From the NCBI RefSeq assembly GCF_009742825.1, contig NZ_WPCE01000001.1, positions 1-64,000 of the forward strand: a stretch of 64,000 nt of DNA, written 5' to 3'. Under the pieces are notes generated by a model. It was not told the DNA's origin. It searched no databases and was given only the letters and a program-made list of their open reading frames with translations. A program made the translations under genes and the position numbers. Each line of letters opens with the position of its first letter. The stretch's first letter is position 1. This DNA is from Halorubrum sp. CBA1125 (GTDB lineage: Archaea; Halobacteriota; Halobacteria; Halobacteriales; Haloferacaceae). Shown here piece after piece: positions 9,161-19,537 of this stretch.

Positions 9161-9570
9161 ATGTTCAGATAAGCTGATTCCATGCAAAAGCGAACGGTCT
9201 GAGCCACTTGTCAGCAGTTTCTGATTCAGCGTTGCTAAACAAGTTTAAAACTGACAAATCTGTGTTCTACCTCACGAAAGACACGTTCGACGGCATTCCG
9301 ATTCTCATGTGTGACGTGTTGGAATCGAAGCCCCTGACGATGACAGGCTGCGTGTAACCATACGCATTGTCGACGAGAAAGACCGCGTCGTCAGTCTGAT
9401 ATTTATCACGGAGTTCTGAGAGAAACATCGAGCTGATCGTGTTCGTTCTCGTCGGGTAGAGCGAACGTGGAGCAAGCCCATCAACAATTTGCTACACAAG
9501 AGCGTCCGACAATGTGGTACTCTACGTCGTAGCCTTGATCGACGAGTTCGGCAACTCCGTCGATCGGTAT
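9161..9570 (-). pseudogene. IS6-type transposase remnant (C-terminal part)
   Basis: On the minus strand this stretch contains pieces of a haloarchaeal IS6-family DDE transposase in more than one frame: the NPNAVERVFREVEHR segment with the catalytic Glu, and the terminal WLRPFAFAWNQLI. The outer end (9162-9181) is identical over 20 bases to the end of another IS6 remnant at 14990-15009, so both come from the same element type. The N-terminal half and the other end are missing, so it cannot transpose. Confidence 0.65.
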
Positions 9571-9674
9571 TCAACACAACACTCTTATTAGCTCTGTATT
9601 TGATCCCACTTGCTCCAAGCCATCTACTCTATAGACAGCGTCAGTAATAAGTCAAACCACCCGGTAACTATAAT

Positions 9675-11497
9675 GTGGTGTCGTACTCCTCACCAGAACG
9701 GATCCTCATACTAATTGAGTCCCTGATTTTAATAGCCGTCGCTATTACTATCTTGTTAACGCCAGCCGCGAACGGTTATGAGATTACTATCTATGATGGC
9801 TTCCCACTATACTTTTTTATACTCTTATTCGTTTCGTTCCTGATTGGATTTGCGCTTATTATCAATCAAGATTTGCTGACTCGCGGTGGATTATGGAAGT
9901 TGGGTCTCGGGATTACGTTACTGTCATCAATGATTTTCCTCTCACTACCAGTGATTCGTGGCTATCACCTTTTTTTTATCCTCGGATGCGATGTTCCACG
10001 CCGGTCAAATCAAACATATTCTCAACACAAACCACGTATATGAGGGTCTCATTTATCCTACACTACACATATTTGTGTCGATTACAAGTATAGTTACCGA
10101 CCGTACAGGAGTCCAGATGCTATACCTAATAGCAGTTCCTTTTGTTGTGATGTCCGCTGGGTTTGCGTATCTAATTGCACAGGGTCTGGACTACAACTTC
10201 AAGACACAGCAATTCGTTTTTCTGTTATTCTTAATGAGTGCTCTTCCGGGATCGCTGAACACCTCTCCGTTTTCCTTATCAGTCTCATACATCATACTCG
10301 TCCTGTACCTCGCGTTTCGGATTGGGCAGACGGAACGATATACATACAAATCAATTTTGGCCATTGTACTGATATCTTTAGTTTTCTTTCATATTCTAAC
10401 GCTTATCTATTCGATTGTACTGGTCGGACTCATTTATATAGTTTCTCGCAGTACATCGATAGATATTCAAGATTATATTAGACGGGGGCCCCGAAGAATC
10501 AGATATCTCTTGGCGGGCAGCGGTATCGCCGCGTACACTTGGCTTTCTCAGGAGATAGGGTATAAGCTAGCAAGTACAATAATCGTCATCTCACCATACG
10601 CGTCCCGCCCGGATCAAGGTCGACTGTCAGAGGGTGAGACAAGCGGTGTAACCGGATTCGCATCGCAGCTCCCGGATTTTCTTGAGGGGACTCTTATTGG
10701 ACAGTATCTGTCAGTTATCATTCAGAGCAGTCCAGCGTTGTCCGATCTCGTTCGCGTTTTTATTTTTTCATACGGTAGATTTGCCCTAGGCGCACTTGGG
10801 GTAGCCATTGTTGTTATCTATTACTACTTGTATGATAGATATAGGCGACCACATTTCCCGGTCTTTTTTTATTGTATATGTTTTATCAGCAGTGGCTCGA
10901 GTAGCAGGGATGGCATTGAACACTTGGTCAACCACCCTTAGACGCTTCTCAGTAGTTAGTGGGGTGTTTTCGACAATTATAATCGCATTAGGCACCATTA
11001 ATATTAAAAACAGCAGAATTACAGGTAAAAAAATAATATCTATATTTCTTATTCTGCTTATTCTTTCCTCATTTTCAATCTCATTTGTCTCTGTGTATAA
11101 TTCGCCAATGAACGGTGACACAAATTTTCAAAGGACAGAGATGCAAGTAGTTGGAGGAGAATGGCTCATTGATCACTCAGAAGACGAGGCTAATTTCCGA
11201 GAGTGGGGATTTGATATTCGTCGTTATTCGCAATTCAGAGCTGACCAGTCAACAATACGTGGGTCTGCGCCCGTAGACCACTTTGGATATGACAAACGGG
11301 AGCATTACGCAACCGATAAAAACAAGTCAGGTTACTTAACAATTACAAGCAAGGGAAAGATGATTTACCCGAGACTACATCCCGATTATCCCGATAGGTG
11401 GCGATATCGTCCGAATGACTTTTCTCGCCTACAATCCGATCATACGATTAACAGCGCCTACACGAACGGGGAATTTATTATATACCGCTATGACTGA
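9675..11497 (+). pseudogene. Polytopic membrane protein of a glycan cluster, two poly-T frameshifts
   Basis: Three consecutive frames make one protein of roughly 600 residues with about a dozen hydrophobic segments and a soluble, hydrophilic C-terminal domain of about 130 residues. The first break is in a run of eight T (9970-9977); removing one T joins RGYHLF to LSSDAMFHAGQIKHIL. The second is in a run of seven T (10864-10870); removing one T joins PVFF to IVYVLSAVARVAG. The layout recalls membrane glycosyltransferases or glycan polymerases, but I cannot name the family. Both lesions lie in homopolymers, so sequencing error or slippage are alternatives to decay. Confidence 0.6.
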
Positions 11498-11512
11498 AGA
11501 GAATCACCCTGA

Positions 11513-11647
11513 ATAATCAAACCAAATGTTGCTGTTGTGATACCGACGTGCAATAGGAATTCTAAATCACAAAGAGTCGTTGATTCAGTACTTAGACAAA
11601 CTTACGAAAACCGGAGGTTATATGTCATCAATCGCACCAAAAGATAA
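11513..11647 (+). pseudogene. N-terminal fragment of a GT2 glycosyltransferase
   Basis: The frame reads PNVAVVIPTCNRNSKSQRVV and then DSVLRQTYENRRLYVI before a stop. This is the first beta strand, loop and helix of a GT-A fold family-2 glycosyltransferase (compare VVIPTYGRLDSLRRAIES in the intact gene at 12385). No start codon is apparent (ATA occupies the expected place). The gene is cut off two bases before the left end of the IS6-type element at 11649, which probably removed the rest. Confidence 0.6.
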
Positions 11648-11648
11648 G

Positions 11649-12326
11649 GTCACGTTTAGTTTGATGTGAATTGTGGTAGACGGCGACGGCTTCAAGCCAA
11701 TTTTGAGCTGTCTCTTGCTCAACATTGCTGAAACTATTCGCAAACGATGATGTTCATCGTCCTATTTCCCAAAATACACCTTCGATGGCATTCCGGTTTC
11801 TATGTTGAATGACGTGAAATCGATGGCCGTCTTCAGCGAGAACCGATTCGAGATAGTCTGCGTCATCAACGAGGATTTCCACATCATCGAGCTGATAGCG
11901 CCGGTGTAGTTCGGTGAAAAACTATCGTGTCGTCTGTTTATTTGTGGTCGGATAGAGGCTTACGTAGATGATTTCGTTCGTCTGTGGATCAACCGCCCCG
12001 TATAGCCAGAACTTCTGACCGTGGAGGCGGATCATCTTTTCGTCAACACCGAGTTGATCGTCGGAGAATGTCGAGATCGGCTTTATGAATTCAGTTGTGG
12101 GTAGCGACATGACCCCGACCGATCCCAAACGTTTTGAGATACTTACTTACCTCACGCAGTGATATACCGACCAAGAGACAACGGATCCCTATTCCAATCG
12201 CCCATCGCGGCGTTCGATCTCGCTCCACAAACGACAAGTCACTCCGAGCGATACGTTCGCTGAGGCGCTCGGCTTCGGCCAAAGACACTCTGAAATCGAG
12301 CGGCTCATCCTCTAACTTAACGCGAC
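11649..12326 (-). mobile_element. Degenerate IS6-type element with imperfect terminal inverted repeats
   Basis: The ends GTCACGTTTAGTTTGATG (left) and GTCGCGTTAAGTTAGAGG (right, complement) match at 14 of 18 positions. Between them the minus strand carries an IS6-family transposase in broken frames. The N-terminal LSFVERDRTPRWAIGIGIR is followed by the catalytic QLGVDEKMIRLHGQKFWLYG and the VDPQTNEIIYVSLYPTTNK segment, and then C-terminal pieces with several frameshifts. The family uses a DDE transposase and replicative cointegration. No matching target duplication flanks it, as expected after recombination or decay. Confidence 0.7.
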
Positions 12327-12384
12327 ACTTACGACAACAGAGATTTTAATATATATGAACAGAGTGTATTTACGGAATAGATAG

Positions 12385-13266
12385 ATGATACCGAAAGTTT
12401 CCGTAGTAATTCCCACCTATGGCCGCTTAGACTCATTACGTCGCGCAATAGAGAGCGTTGATACACAAACATACGATAATATTGAGATAATAGTGGTAGA
12501 CGACGATCCTGATCGAACTCTTCCCGACTTTGAGACTGACTCTCCGATTAGGATTATTGAACATACTGAGAATAGAGGTGCTCCTGTAGCACGTAACACA
12601 GGTATTACAAACTCAACTGGAACATATGTTGCTTTGCTTGACGACGACGATGAGTGGCTACCACAAAAGCTGGATCGACAAGTGGACAAACTCCGCTCGC
12701 TACCAGACTCGTACGCAATGGTGTATTCAGGAGCAGAGTTTATACGAACACATTCGACTACAACCCGAAAACCCTCTTTTGAAGGCGATATTCTTGACGG
12801 TCTACTCTACTCAAACTTTATTCCCAGTGCAACCCCTCTTATACGACGACGATGTTTAGATAGAGTCGGACTTTTTGACCCACAACTGAGGAGTAAACAA
12901 GATCACGATTTGTGGGTTCGAATCGCAGAAAAGTATCGAATTGGTGTTCTTCCTACTGTTCTTGCCACTATCCATCAAGACCACGAAGATCGAATCAGTA
13001 CAGACTCTCTAAGATTATACCAAGGTATGAAAAAATTTCTCAAGAAGCATAATAAAAAAATGAATTCAAGGACCCTAGCGGTAAATATACATAAGCTCGG
13101 TGTGTATTCTCTGCCGACTCAGATTTCTGATGACCCACAGAAATATTTCATTAAATCCCTTCGCCATTATCCACTAAACATACCTGCTGTTCTGTATCTA
13201 ATTGCTCTCCAATTCCCTCCTATAATTAAAAAACATATTTTACAAATCAGGAATTCTTGTCTGTGA
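12385..13266 (+). CDS. GT2 family glycosyltransferase
   Basis: A 293-residue GT-A fold enzyme. It has PKVSVVIPTYGRLDSLRRAI at the start, VVDDDPD as nucleotide-binding acidic motif, NRGAPVARNTGI, and LLDDDDEWLP as the DxD-type metal site. It ends with a helical tail. It probably transfers a sugar from a nucleotide sugar to a lipid-linked glycan at the cytoplasmic face. A TATA-like tttaatatata (about 12345-12355) lies roughly 30 bases upstream of the ATG, suggesting its own leaderless promoter next to the IS6 element. Intact, AT-rich, with IS debris on both sides. Confidence 0.85.
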   Translation: MIPKVSVVIPTYGRLDSLRRAIESVDTQTYDNIEIIVVDDDPDRTLPDFETDSPIRIIEHTENRGAPVARNTGITNSTGTYVALLDDDDEWLPQKLDRQVDKLRSLPDSYAMVYSGAEFIRTHSTTTRKPSFEGDILDGLLYSNFIPSATPLIRRRCLDRVGLFDPQLRSKQDHDLWVRIAEKYRIGVLPTVLATIHQDHEDRISTDSLRLYQGMKKFLKKHNKKMNSRTLAVNIHKLGVYSLPTQISDDPQKYFIKSLRHYPLNIPAVLYLIALQFPPIIKKHILQIRNSCL

Positions 13267-13476
13267 GAAAATACCTTCATTGATAATACCTACTTAACTC
13301 GCTCTTCCGTAAACTGGCGGAACCAGGAGCATTAGTGCCTCTGGCCAGGCAGAAACAGATATACACAAAGACCGCCCTGCCTTCGAAGGGTGTCAATCTT
13401 AGCGTGAAGAGTGCGGTAGAGCATGATTGAATTGGTGATTCGAAGATGCCCAGCCGCGTGGTTGCGAAAGCACACG

Positions 13477-13693
13477 GGTCGCGTTAAGTTAGTATCAACA
13501 TGGCTTCCGTCATGCGATTTTGCTGAAGTGTTCTAGAATGTTGTAGCGGATCGTGTTCTGCGGATCAACGGGAACTGAGAAGGTAGATTCTGTTTCTCCC
13601 GGAGATACTACCCATCTTGAGTGTGTAAATTAGCTTTCCTGAACCTGGCGAGTATTCTCGCCGTCTTGCGTTTCTGCGTAACTTAACGCGACC
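13477..13693. repeat. MITE-like element with 15-bp inverted ends
   Basis: GGTCGCGTTAAGTTA (13477-13491) is repeated perfectly in inverted orientation at 13679-13693. The core sequence GTCGCGTTAAGTTA is also an end of the IS6-type element at 11649-12326, so this 217-bp unit looks like a non-autonomous derivative mobilised by such an element. Inside, the minus strand has a short open stretch (VPVDPQNTIRYNILEHF) resembling an early segment of haloarchaeal transposases, but no gene. The neighbouring 13267-13476 shows nothing I recognise. Confidence 0.6.
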
Positions 13694-13746
13694 TATTATA
13701 GACTCATAGGATTTACAGGCGAACCTCCCTTGAGATATACTAGCCC

Positions 13747-14910
13747 ATGAATAAGAGGAAGAACCCGAAGCCTAGAATCGGCATTGTAGTTATCTCAGAA
13801 CAATTAACTGAGAAGGATGCGGCGTTCACTGCTATACAAAACTTCATCAATATTTTTGGTGAAACGACAGAATCAATAACCATCTTCGGTCCCGAACGTA
13901 CGGCGATTAAAGATGATCAAGTATATCTCCAGAGTATGAAACGATACGGCCGACCCACACTCATTCATGAATTTGTCTATCATTTCTATCTTCAGTTACG
14001 GCTTACATTCGCACTTATCAGAAGTAGAAATGATATGGATGCTGTATTCTTTCACTTAGGAGGGACCGTTCTTTTGTTACCAATTCTGTTCTCCCGAGTT
14101 TTGGGTCTTAATCCAATCGTAATAGTCACCGGGTCGGTTAAAACAAGCTACATAGAACAGCACGAACAGACAATTGGAACGAAAGTTATGACAGAAACTA
14201 TTGGTGCTCTTGAAAAAGTGTCTTGTGGACTGGCAAGTAAAGTGGTTTTTCTTTCTGAAAGTATGAAATCTGAGTTCAGGGAAATAAATGACGATCGTAT
14301 CACCGTAGCTAATCTTAATTACATTGACACCAGTGACTTCGATAGTAAAATTTCTGAATCAAAACGAGAATATGACTTGATTTATCTCGGTCGTTTCGAG
14401 CGAGTCAAAGGGGTCAAAAAATTCGCTCAGGCTGTCTCTATTCTTGTAGAAAATCATTCTGATATTCAGGTCGCATTTGTCGGTGATGGTACGCTCGGCT
14501 CAGAAGTGGAAAATATTATCACCGAAAATAACCTAAATGACAACGTTGAGCGCTTGGGGTGGGTTAATAGAAAGAAAGTCAAAGAACTTCTTGGTAACTC
14601 TCGGTATCTTGTGTTACCTTCTGAATCAGAAGGTGTTCCAAAAACACTGCTTGAAGCGATGTCGTGCGGTACAGTACCGATCGCGACTCAGGTTGGTGGT
14701 ATTCCTGACATTATCAAGCACGAGGAGACTGGGTTTTTGCTTTCAAGTAATGAACCAAACCAGATGGCAAGAGAGATTGACCAATACATTAAGAAGGAAA
14801 TGTGGGATAATCTCAGTTTTCATGCCCGCGAATATATAATTTCTAGATATTCATTTGAGAATTCTAAAGAAAGGTTTAGATCAATACTTCAAGAGGCGCT
14901 GTCTGATTAG
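13747..14910 (+). CDS. GT4 family glycosyltransferase
   Basis: A 387-residue GT-B fold retaining glycosyltransferase. The C-terminal nucleotide-sugar half is clear: LIYLGRFERVKGVKKFAQAV, then VAFVGDGTLGSE, ERLGWVNRKKVKELL, PSESEGVPKTLLEAMSCGTV (E-x7-E motif) and ATQVGGIPDII. The N-terminal half is divergent and contains a hydrophobic patch (TVLLLPILFSRVLGLNPIVIV) that may touch the membrane. It probably extends a lipid-linked glycan. It stands alone between the MITE-like repeat and an IS6 remnant and appears intact. Confidence 0.85.
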   Translation: MNKRKNPKPRIGIVVISEQLTEKDAAFTAIQNFINIFGETTESITIFGPERTAIKDDQVYLQSMKRYGRPTLIHEFVYHFYLQLRLTFALIRSRNDMDAVFFHLGGTVLLLPILFSRVLGLNPIVIVTGSVKTSYIEQHEQTIGTKVMTETIGALEKVSCGLASKVVFLSESMKSEFREINDDRITVANLNYIDTSDFDSKISESKREYDLIYLGRFERVKGVKKFAQAVSILVENHSDIQVAFVGDGTLGSEVENIITENNLNDNVERLGWVNRKKVKELLGNSRYLVLPSESEGVPKTLLEAMSCGTVPIATQVGGIPDIIKHEETGFLLSSNEPNQMAREIDQYIKKEMWDNLSFHAREYIISRYSFENSKERFRSILQEALSD

Positions 14911-14989
14911 TCATGTTAAGAGATTTATCAGTCTTGATGGTCATTGCCAGATCGAGGCTATGTAAGCGTGTTCGCTCTTGTGTATGTAG

Positions 14990-15357
14990 TGTTCAGATAA
15001 GCTGATTCCCTGCGAAAGCGAACGATCTCAGCTACTCGTCAGCAGTTTCTGCTTTGGCGTTACTGAAACAATTTGAGAAATAGGTAGTTCGACGTTTATC
15101 CCACGAAATACGCGTTCAACGCTGTTCCGATTTCCATGTCGTTCGTATCTAAAATCGAGGTCATGTTTGCGACAGGCTCTCTGAAGTGAAGCTGATCCAT
15201 CTACGAGAACAGTCGCGTCATCCATGTCGTGTTTGTCACGAAGATCAGCGAAAAACCGATCTGCGAGAGCCTTATTTGTCGTTGGTTCAAGCTGTGTATG
15301 GAGCAGATCGTTCGACTCGGGATCGACAGCAGCGTACAGCCAATATTCAGTAGCTCA
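14990..15357 (-). pseudogene. IS6-type transposase remnant abutting an ISH3 remnant
   Basis: Reading the minus strand gives YWLYAAVDPESN, LEPTTNKALADRFFADL, VLVDGSAS and RHGNRNSVERVFRG, which contain the D, D and E positions of an IS6-family transposase. A frameshift and a stop then precede the terminal LRSFAFAGNQLI. The outer end (14990-15009) is identical to that at 9162-9181. The N-terminal half has been replaced by ISH3 sequence, so this is a nested or recombined remnant. Confidence 0.65.
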
Positions 15358-15530
15358 CAAAGCATCCTCGGCTAGCTGTTTCTGAAGCCTGAGTTCTGTG
15401 ACGGAGCGGTTGTACTGGTGGTCTCGACGAGAGAATCTTCGACGAACAGACGGAGAGCTGTCGCTGTCGACGGCGGATGCCGCCGACGCGACAGCGTCGC
15501 CACTCCTGGGAAGGCTAGCTTGGTCGGAGA

Positions 15531-16699
15531 TTATCGGGTAAACCGGTCGTCTGGTGGTCAGTTTGCGGGGACGGCCCGACGCGTCGCGAGGGCCGTCCAC
15601 GCTGCCCATCGAATCATGTTGATGAACTCCTTGAACGACCACTGCCAGAGGTGACGCCCCCCCCACGGCGGGGCGTCACCATGTATTCCCAGTATAAATA
15701 CCGCCAGATATTCTGTAACAGCAAGATTACCACGACGTACAGCAGCCGTACGACCGGATTTTGTGTCGAGGTCGTCGCGATACTTTGTTCGGAGAGTCGA
15801 TAGCTCGCTTCGATACCGAAGCGTTTCGCATAGTGGTATCGAGCGTCTCGTGGTGAGTCGATGAACGGCGCGTCAGCGGCGTAGCCGTGACGCGCCACGG
15901 CGTTCTCGTCATACTTCCCGTTTAGGTACGTACAGTCGATATAGACCGGAAACTCGACGGTCCAGCTGTGACCGTCGAGTTTCCCTGTCAAATCGTGTTG
16001 GATGACGCGACTCCACCCTTCCGAGAGTTCCTGCTGAATCGCCTCACCCCACCGGATGATCGGGACAACGTACGCGTAGTTGTGAGCTTGAAGCAACATG
16101 AGACACTTGCTGTCGTAGAATCCGCGATCGAGGTAGACGGTCTTGACCTCGGTGTCAAGGCCGTCGAGAACGCCAAGGAACTCAGCGAGGACGTTGCTGG
16201 CGGTGTCGCCGTCTTCGAGACGGCACACCGCCAGCGTGTAGCGTTTGTTCTTCACACGCGCGTAGAGTGTAGCGTAGGCGTGGAATGCGGTGGTTCCCCG
16301 CTTCGCTTCCGAGTGAGAGGGCGTCTGTGTCGTCTTCGTCACCGTAGTAGGGCCGCAGGTGGAGGTCTACACAGATCTCCACCTGCTCGGGAAGCAATTC
16401 AACGATATCTCTTCGAAGAAGTGTGTTAGCGACTCGTTCGAGCCGTTTCGGCTCGAACTTCGTCCGGAGGTGGTAGAGGATCGTGTTCGCAGACGGAGAA
16501 TTTTCACTGGAGCCACACGTGTAGAGACCGAGGTCCTGTCGGCGCAAGCACCGACGAGGACCTCGTAGATGTCCTCTGTATCGATTTCAGCGTTGTTAGC
16601 GAGGTTCAGAGAAACTTCCTCGTCAAGTTGGTTGACGAGGAAGTTAAGGAGCTGGTCTTCGTGGATTTCACTGTCTGCTTGCTTCTGGTGTTTGGACAC
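15531..16699 (-). mobile_element. ISH3-family transposase, frameshifted
   Basis: The minus strand starts MSKHQKQADSEIHEDQLLNF at 16699 and shows segments of the ISH3 family (IS4-related DDE) transposase in changing frames: DIYEVLVGACAD, NTILYHLRTKFEPKRL, VDLHLRPYYGDED, then HSEAKRGTTAFHAYATLYAR, YLDRGFYDSKCL and RYHYAKRFGIEASYR. The last part (WSFKEFINMIRWAAWTALA, ending RPPDDRF) resumes after a run of eight C (15657-15664). At least three frameshifts make it inactive as written; the C-run one could be a sequencing error. The GC-rich palindromic stretch to about 15480 is probably the element's 3' end. Confidence 0.8.
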
Positions 16700-16771
16700 A
16701 TCTTCAGCAAGCAGACGTTCTAACTAACCGGCTTTGTGAGGTACTGAGACTCGCTACTAAACTATATTTTA

Positions 16772-17914
16772 TCATTCATTCGAGATAGCAGATCGATAGA
16801 CTGATTCATATCGATCTGCAGCAGCATTAGCAGTAAACGTGTTCAGAGCTAGTTCTCGTGATGCTTTCCCTATTTTTTCCCACTCATTTTGGTTTTCCAA
16901 AGCGGTCTGCATTCCGGCGGCAAGCTGTGCAGTGTCGCCAGCATCAACTATCCAAGCGTGTTCGCCATCTTCTAGTTGTTCAGGTACAACACCGACATTT
17001 GTAGTTACTATGGGTTTTTTCATCATCATTGCCTCCATCAGGGTCATTGGACCCGTTTCAGAGTGGGAAGGCAGTACAAATATATCAATGGCCGACAGAA
17101 AACCTGCTATGTTTTCTTTCCAGCCTAGAAAGTAAATTTGATTCTCTAATTTTCTTCTTGAAATCTGTTTTTGGAGATTCTGTAAATAATTCAGTCGAGT
17201 TGAAAGCTTTTTACCTACTATCAAAGATACCGTGTTGGGATACTCATCAGCAATGTGGTCAAATGCTTCTATAAATGTATCATACCCTTTCACGGGACTT
17301 ATATTCCCAACAAGTCCAATTTTTATGCTGTCCCCTTCTAGAGGAATGGACGATTCAAAACTAAGTGGTTTTATTCGTCCAGGATCAAATTTATTCTTAT
17401 TGACTGTTGGATATATTTTAGTTGGTTCGATATTCCTGAAGTAGTGATCCTTTACGTTTTCAGCGCTAACGACGATCTCATCGGCGTAACGTTTCGCTGC
17501 GCGGGAAACGATGTTTACAAATGGTCTTGGAAGTGTAGCATCATTGAAGTGCCAGACCAGTGGTACTTCACCGGAGACTGCCGCGCCAACACTCTGTAGA
17601 CTCAGTGTACTTCGGGCGTTTACCACGTCAATAGATTCATTATGAATTAGACTTTTGATTTTTTTAACATTCTTAGGGAACGACGCGACATATCTCATAT
17701 TATTTGATATATTTCGAAGAGGGGATATCATACCGATGTCTAACTGATGGACAGCGAAACCTTTTTTTTCTAATGTATTTGGATATCTATCGTGTCCTTG
17801 TGGAACAAGGAATTCTGTTTTTATCCCTTTATCAGAGAGAACTTCAGCGACGTCCATAGCTGATTTTTGCGGCCCACCTAACCGGGGGTCTGGAAGGCAA
17901 ACTAATACTTTCAT
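16772..17914 (-). CDS. GT4 family glycosyltransferase
   Basis: A 380-residue GT-B enzyme. It begins MKVLVCLPDPRLGGPQKSAM with the glycine-rich N-terminal loop, has VNARSTLSLQS and PLVWHFND in the acceptor domain, and IGLVGNISPVKGYDTFIEAF, IYFLGWKENIAGFL and PSHSETGPMTLMEAMMMKKP (the E-x7-E region) in the donor domain. It is the only intact minus-strand glycosyltransferase in this decayed stretch. It is flanked by ISH3 upstream in map order and a BNR-like pseudogene on the other side. Confidence 0.85.
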   Translation of the reverse strand: MKVLVCLPDPRLGGPQKSAMDVAEVLSDKGIKTEFLVPQGHDRYPNTLEKKGFAVHQLDIGMISPLRNISNNMRYVASFPKNVKKIKSLIHNESIDVVNARSTLSLQSVGAAVSGEVPLVWHFNDATLPRPFVNIVSRAAKRYADEIVVSAENVKDHYFRNIEPTKIYPTVNKNKFDPGRIKPLSFESSIPLEGDSIKIGLVGNISPVKGYDTFIEAFDHIADEYPNTVSLIVGKKLSTRLNYLQNLQKQISRRKLENQIYFLGWKENIAGFLSAIDIFVLPSHSETGPMTLMEAMMMKKPIVTTNVGVVPEQLEDGEHAWIVDAGDTAQLAAGMQTALENQNEWEKIGKASRELALNTFTANAAADRYESVYRSAISNE

Positions 17915-18048
17915 GTCAGGTACTCATTTGGTTGGATATTAAATCTGGGGATGAAATACAATTTATTGAAAAGTAAAATAGTTGAAATGATTTCAGTTTT
18001 CTACACTAACAAGGAGGGTGTCATAGAACTCTTCTCACACCTCGTTGA

Positions 18049-19470
18049 CTGACTTGTGGATCGCTCAGTACAGAAGTCTCACGCACTACGGAAAATGAAT
18101 CACTTGCCGCCCCGCTCGGGCGTGTATATAGCGGCTCCGCAGTCGACTCGTCGGGAACATACTACGCGCTCCACGTCGATCCCGATCCCATCGAGATTTA
18201 CAAAACTGACACACCGGCGGACCCCAACTCGTGATCGGTTGCCAGCACGCTTCCGAAAGGCGGCAGCGACAGGCTCTACGACATTCACGTCACACAGAAC
18301 GGCTCGCTTCTCGTTGGTACTGGCGGCTCTATCTACCGATCTGCTGATGGTGCGGTTTCGTGGGTGGAGGTTCAGAACCTCACGCAACAGCACGTCTGGA
18401 GCTGGGACGAAAATAATGCTGGCGAGATCCTCGCAGTCGAGCGAAAGGCGCAAGAAATCTTAACCAGTAATGACGATGGTCAATCGTGGTCGTCCTTTGC
18501 GACAATCTCCACAGACTTCCCCGAGTTTTCGGATCACATTCACAAAGCGGCGTACCACCCAGTGAACGACAACATCATTGTGACGGGCGGTGACGGCCCC
18601 GATTATTTTTACCGCTCGACAGATGGTGGCTCGACGTGGGATGAGTTTGCCGCTCACCTCGGCCAATATGTCGCAATCGCTCCGGACCCTACCGACGGCA
18701 GTATCTACTACCTCGGCCACGACAAAAGCAGCACTTCCGGGGATGAGGACTTCGGCGTTGTCCGTGTTGAGGATGGTGGCGGGTCGTCAGTCACGCAGAC
18801 GATGGTCCAAAGCCTAAATCCAGAACTGCGGACTGGGATCGCAGCGGGGTCTTTTTCGATACACACGGTGTATGACGAAGGTTCTGGCCGGGGGTACTAT
18901 CTCGCATCGACGCTCGAACAGGAGTCGAACCTACTTCTCGCGTCAACGAGTCTTCAGGGCTCGTCGTGGCGGGCCATTGGCGCAACCTCCCACTGGACCG
19001 GCCAGACGACGACCCCGAGCGCGTATCAGACCGTGAATCTCAGCGAGACGAAGACCGCTGTCGGAGGGGATATTAGCGTCAACATCGTCGATGCGGCAAA
19101 TCCTCTTTACGGAACACCCGCAGACCTCCCCATCGAAAAGCGCGGTGTCCGAGACACCCTCACCTTCCGCGATAATGAGTCCCGAATCAGGCATTCGGGC
19201 GACGCTTCATTTGTTGACTTTTTATACGCCTCGCCAAACGAAAGCGACGATCACGTATTGCGGTATGGCTTCGGTGGCTGGATACTACGCAACCAGACGG
19301 CGGGGAGAATCAACTTCAAGCTCAACGACGACGGATTGCTTGAGCTTCGCGAGGGAGAGGTCGTTACCCAACAGCCAGGCGATGGGCTTCGAGTGACGAC
19401 GCCCGACGGGTCCGCTGAATACCGAATTCGTGTTGATGATTCAGGAAATGTCGTCACAGACCAATTGTAA
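18049..19470 (+). pseudogene. BNR/beta-propeller-like protein, truncated and with an in-frame stop
   Basis: From 18049 the frame is open except for TGA at 18232-18234 (TPADPNS-stop-SVASTLPKGG). Several repeats of the Asp-box type are visible: YRSADGAVSW, SNDDGQSWSSF and YRSTDGGSTWDEF. These give about half a propeller, followed by a C-terminal region (LRYGFGGWILRNQTAGRINF, ending VVTDQL). Such proteins are often exported glycan-related or surface proteins. The N-terminus and any signal peptide are missing, so I read this as the 3' part of a larger decayed gene. Confidence 0.6.
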
Positions 19471-19537
19471 CCGCTTTCGTCTTATCAGATATCTGTCTTT
19501 GATAAACTTTATTTCGGACTGTTCACATCAGCTTGTT

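Noticed and set aside
15355-15666. Minus-strand 103-codon frame
   Set aside because: It is the frameshifted end and 3' untranslated part of the ISH3 element, not a separate protein.
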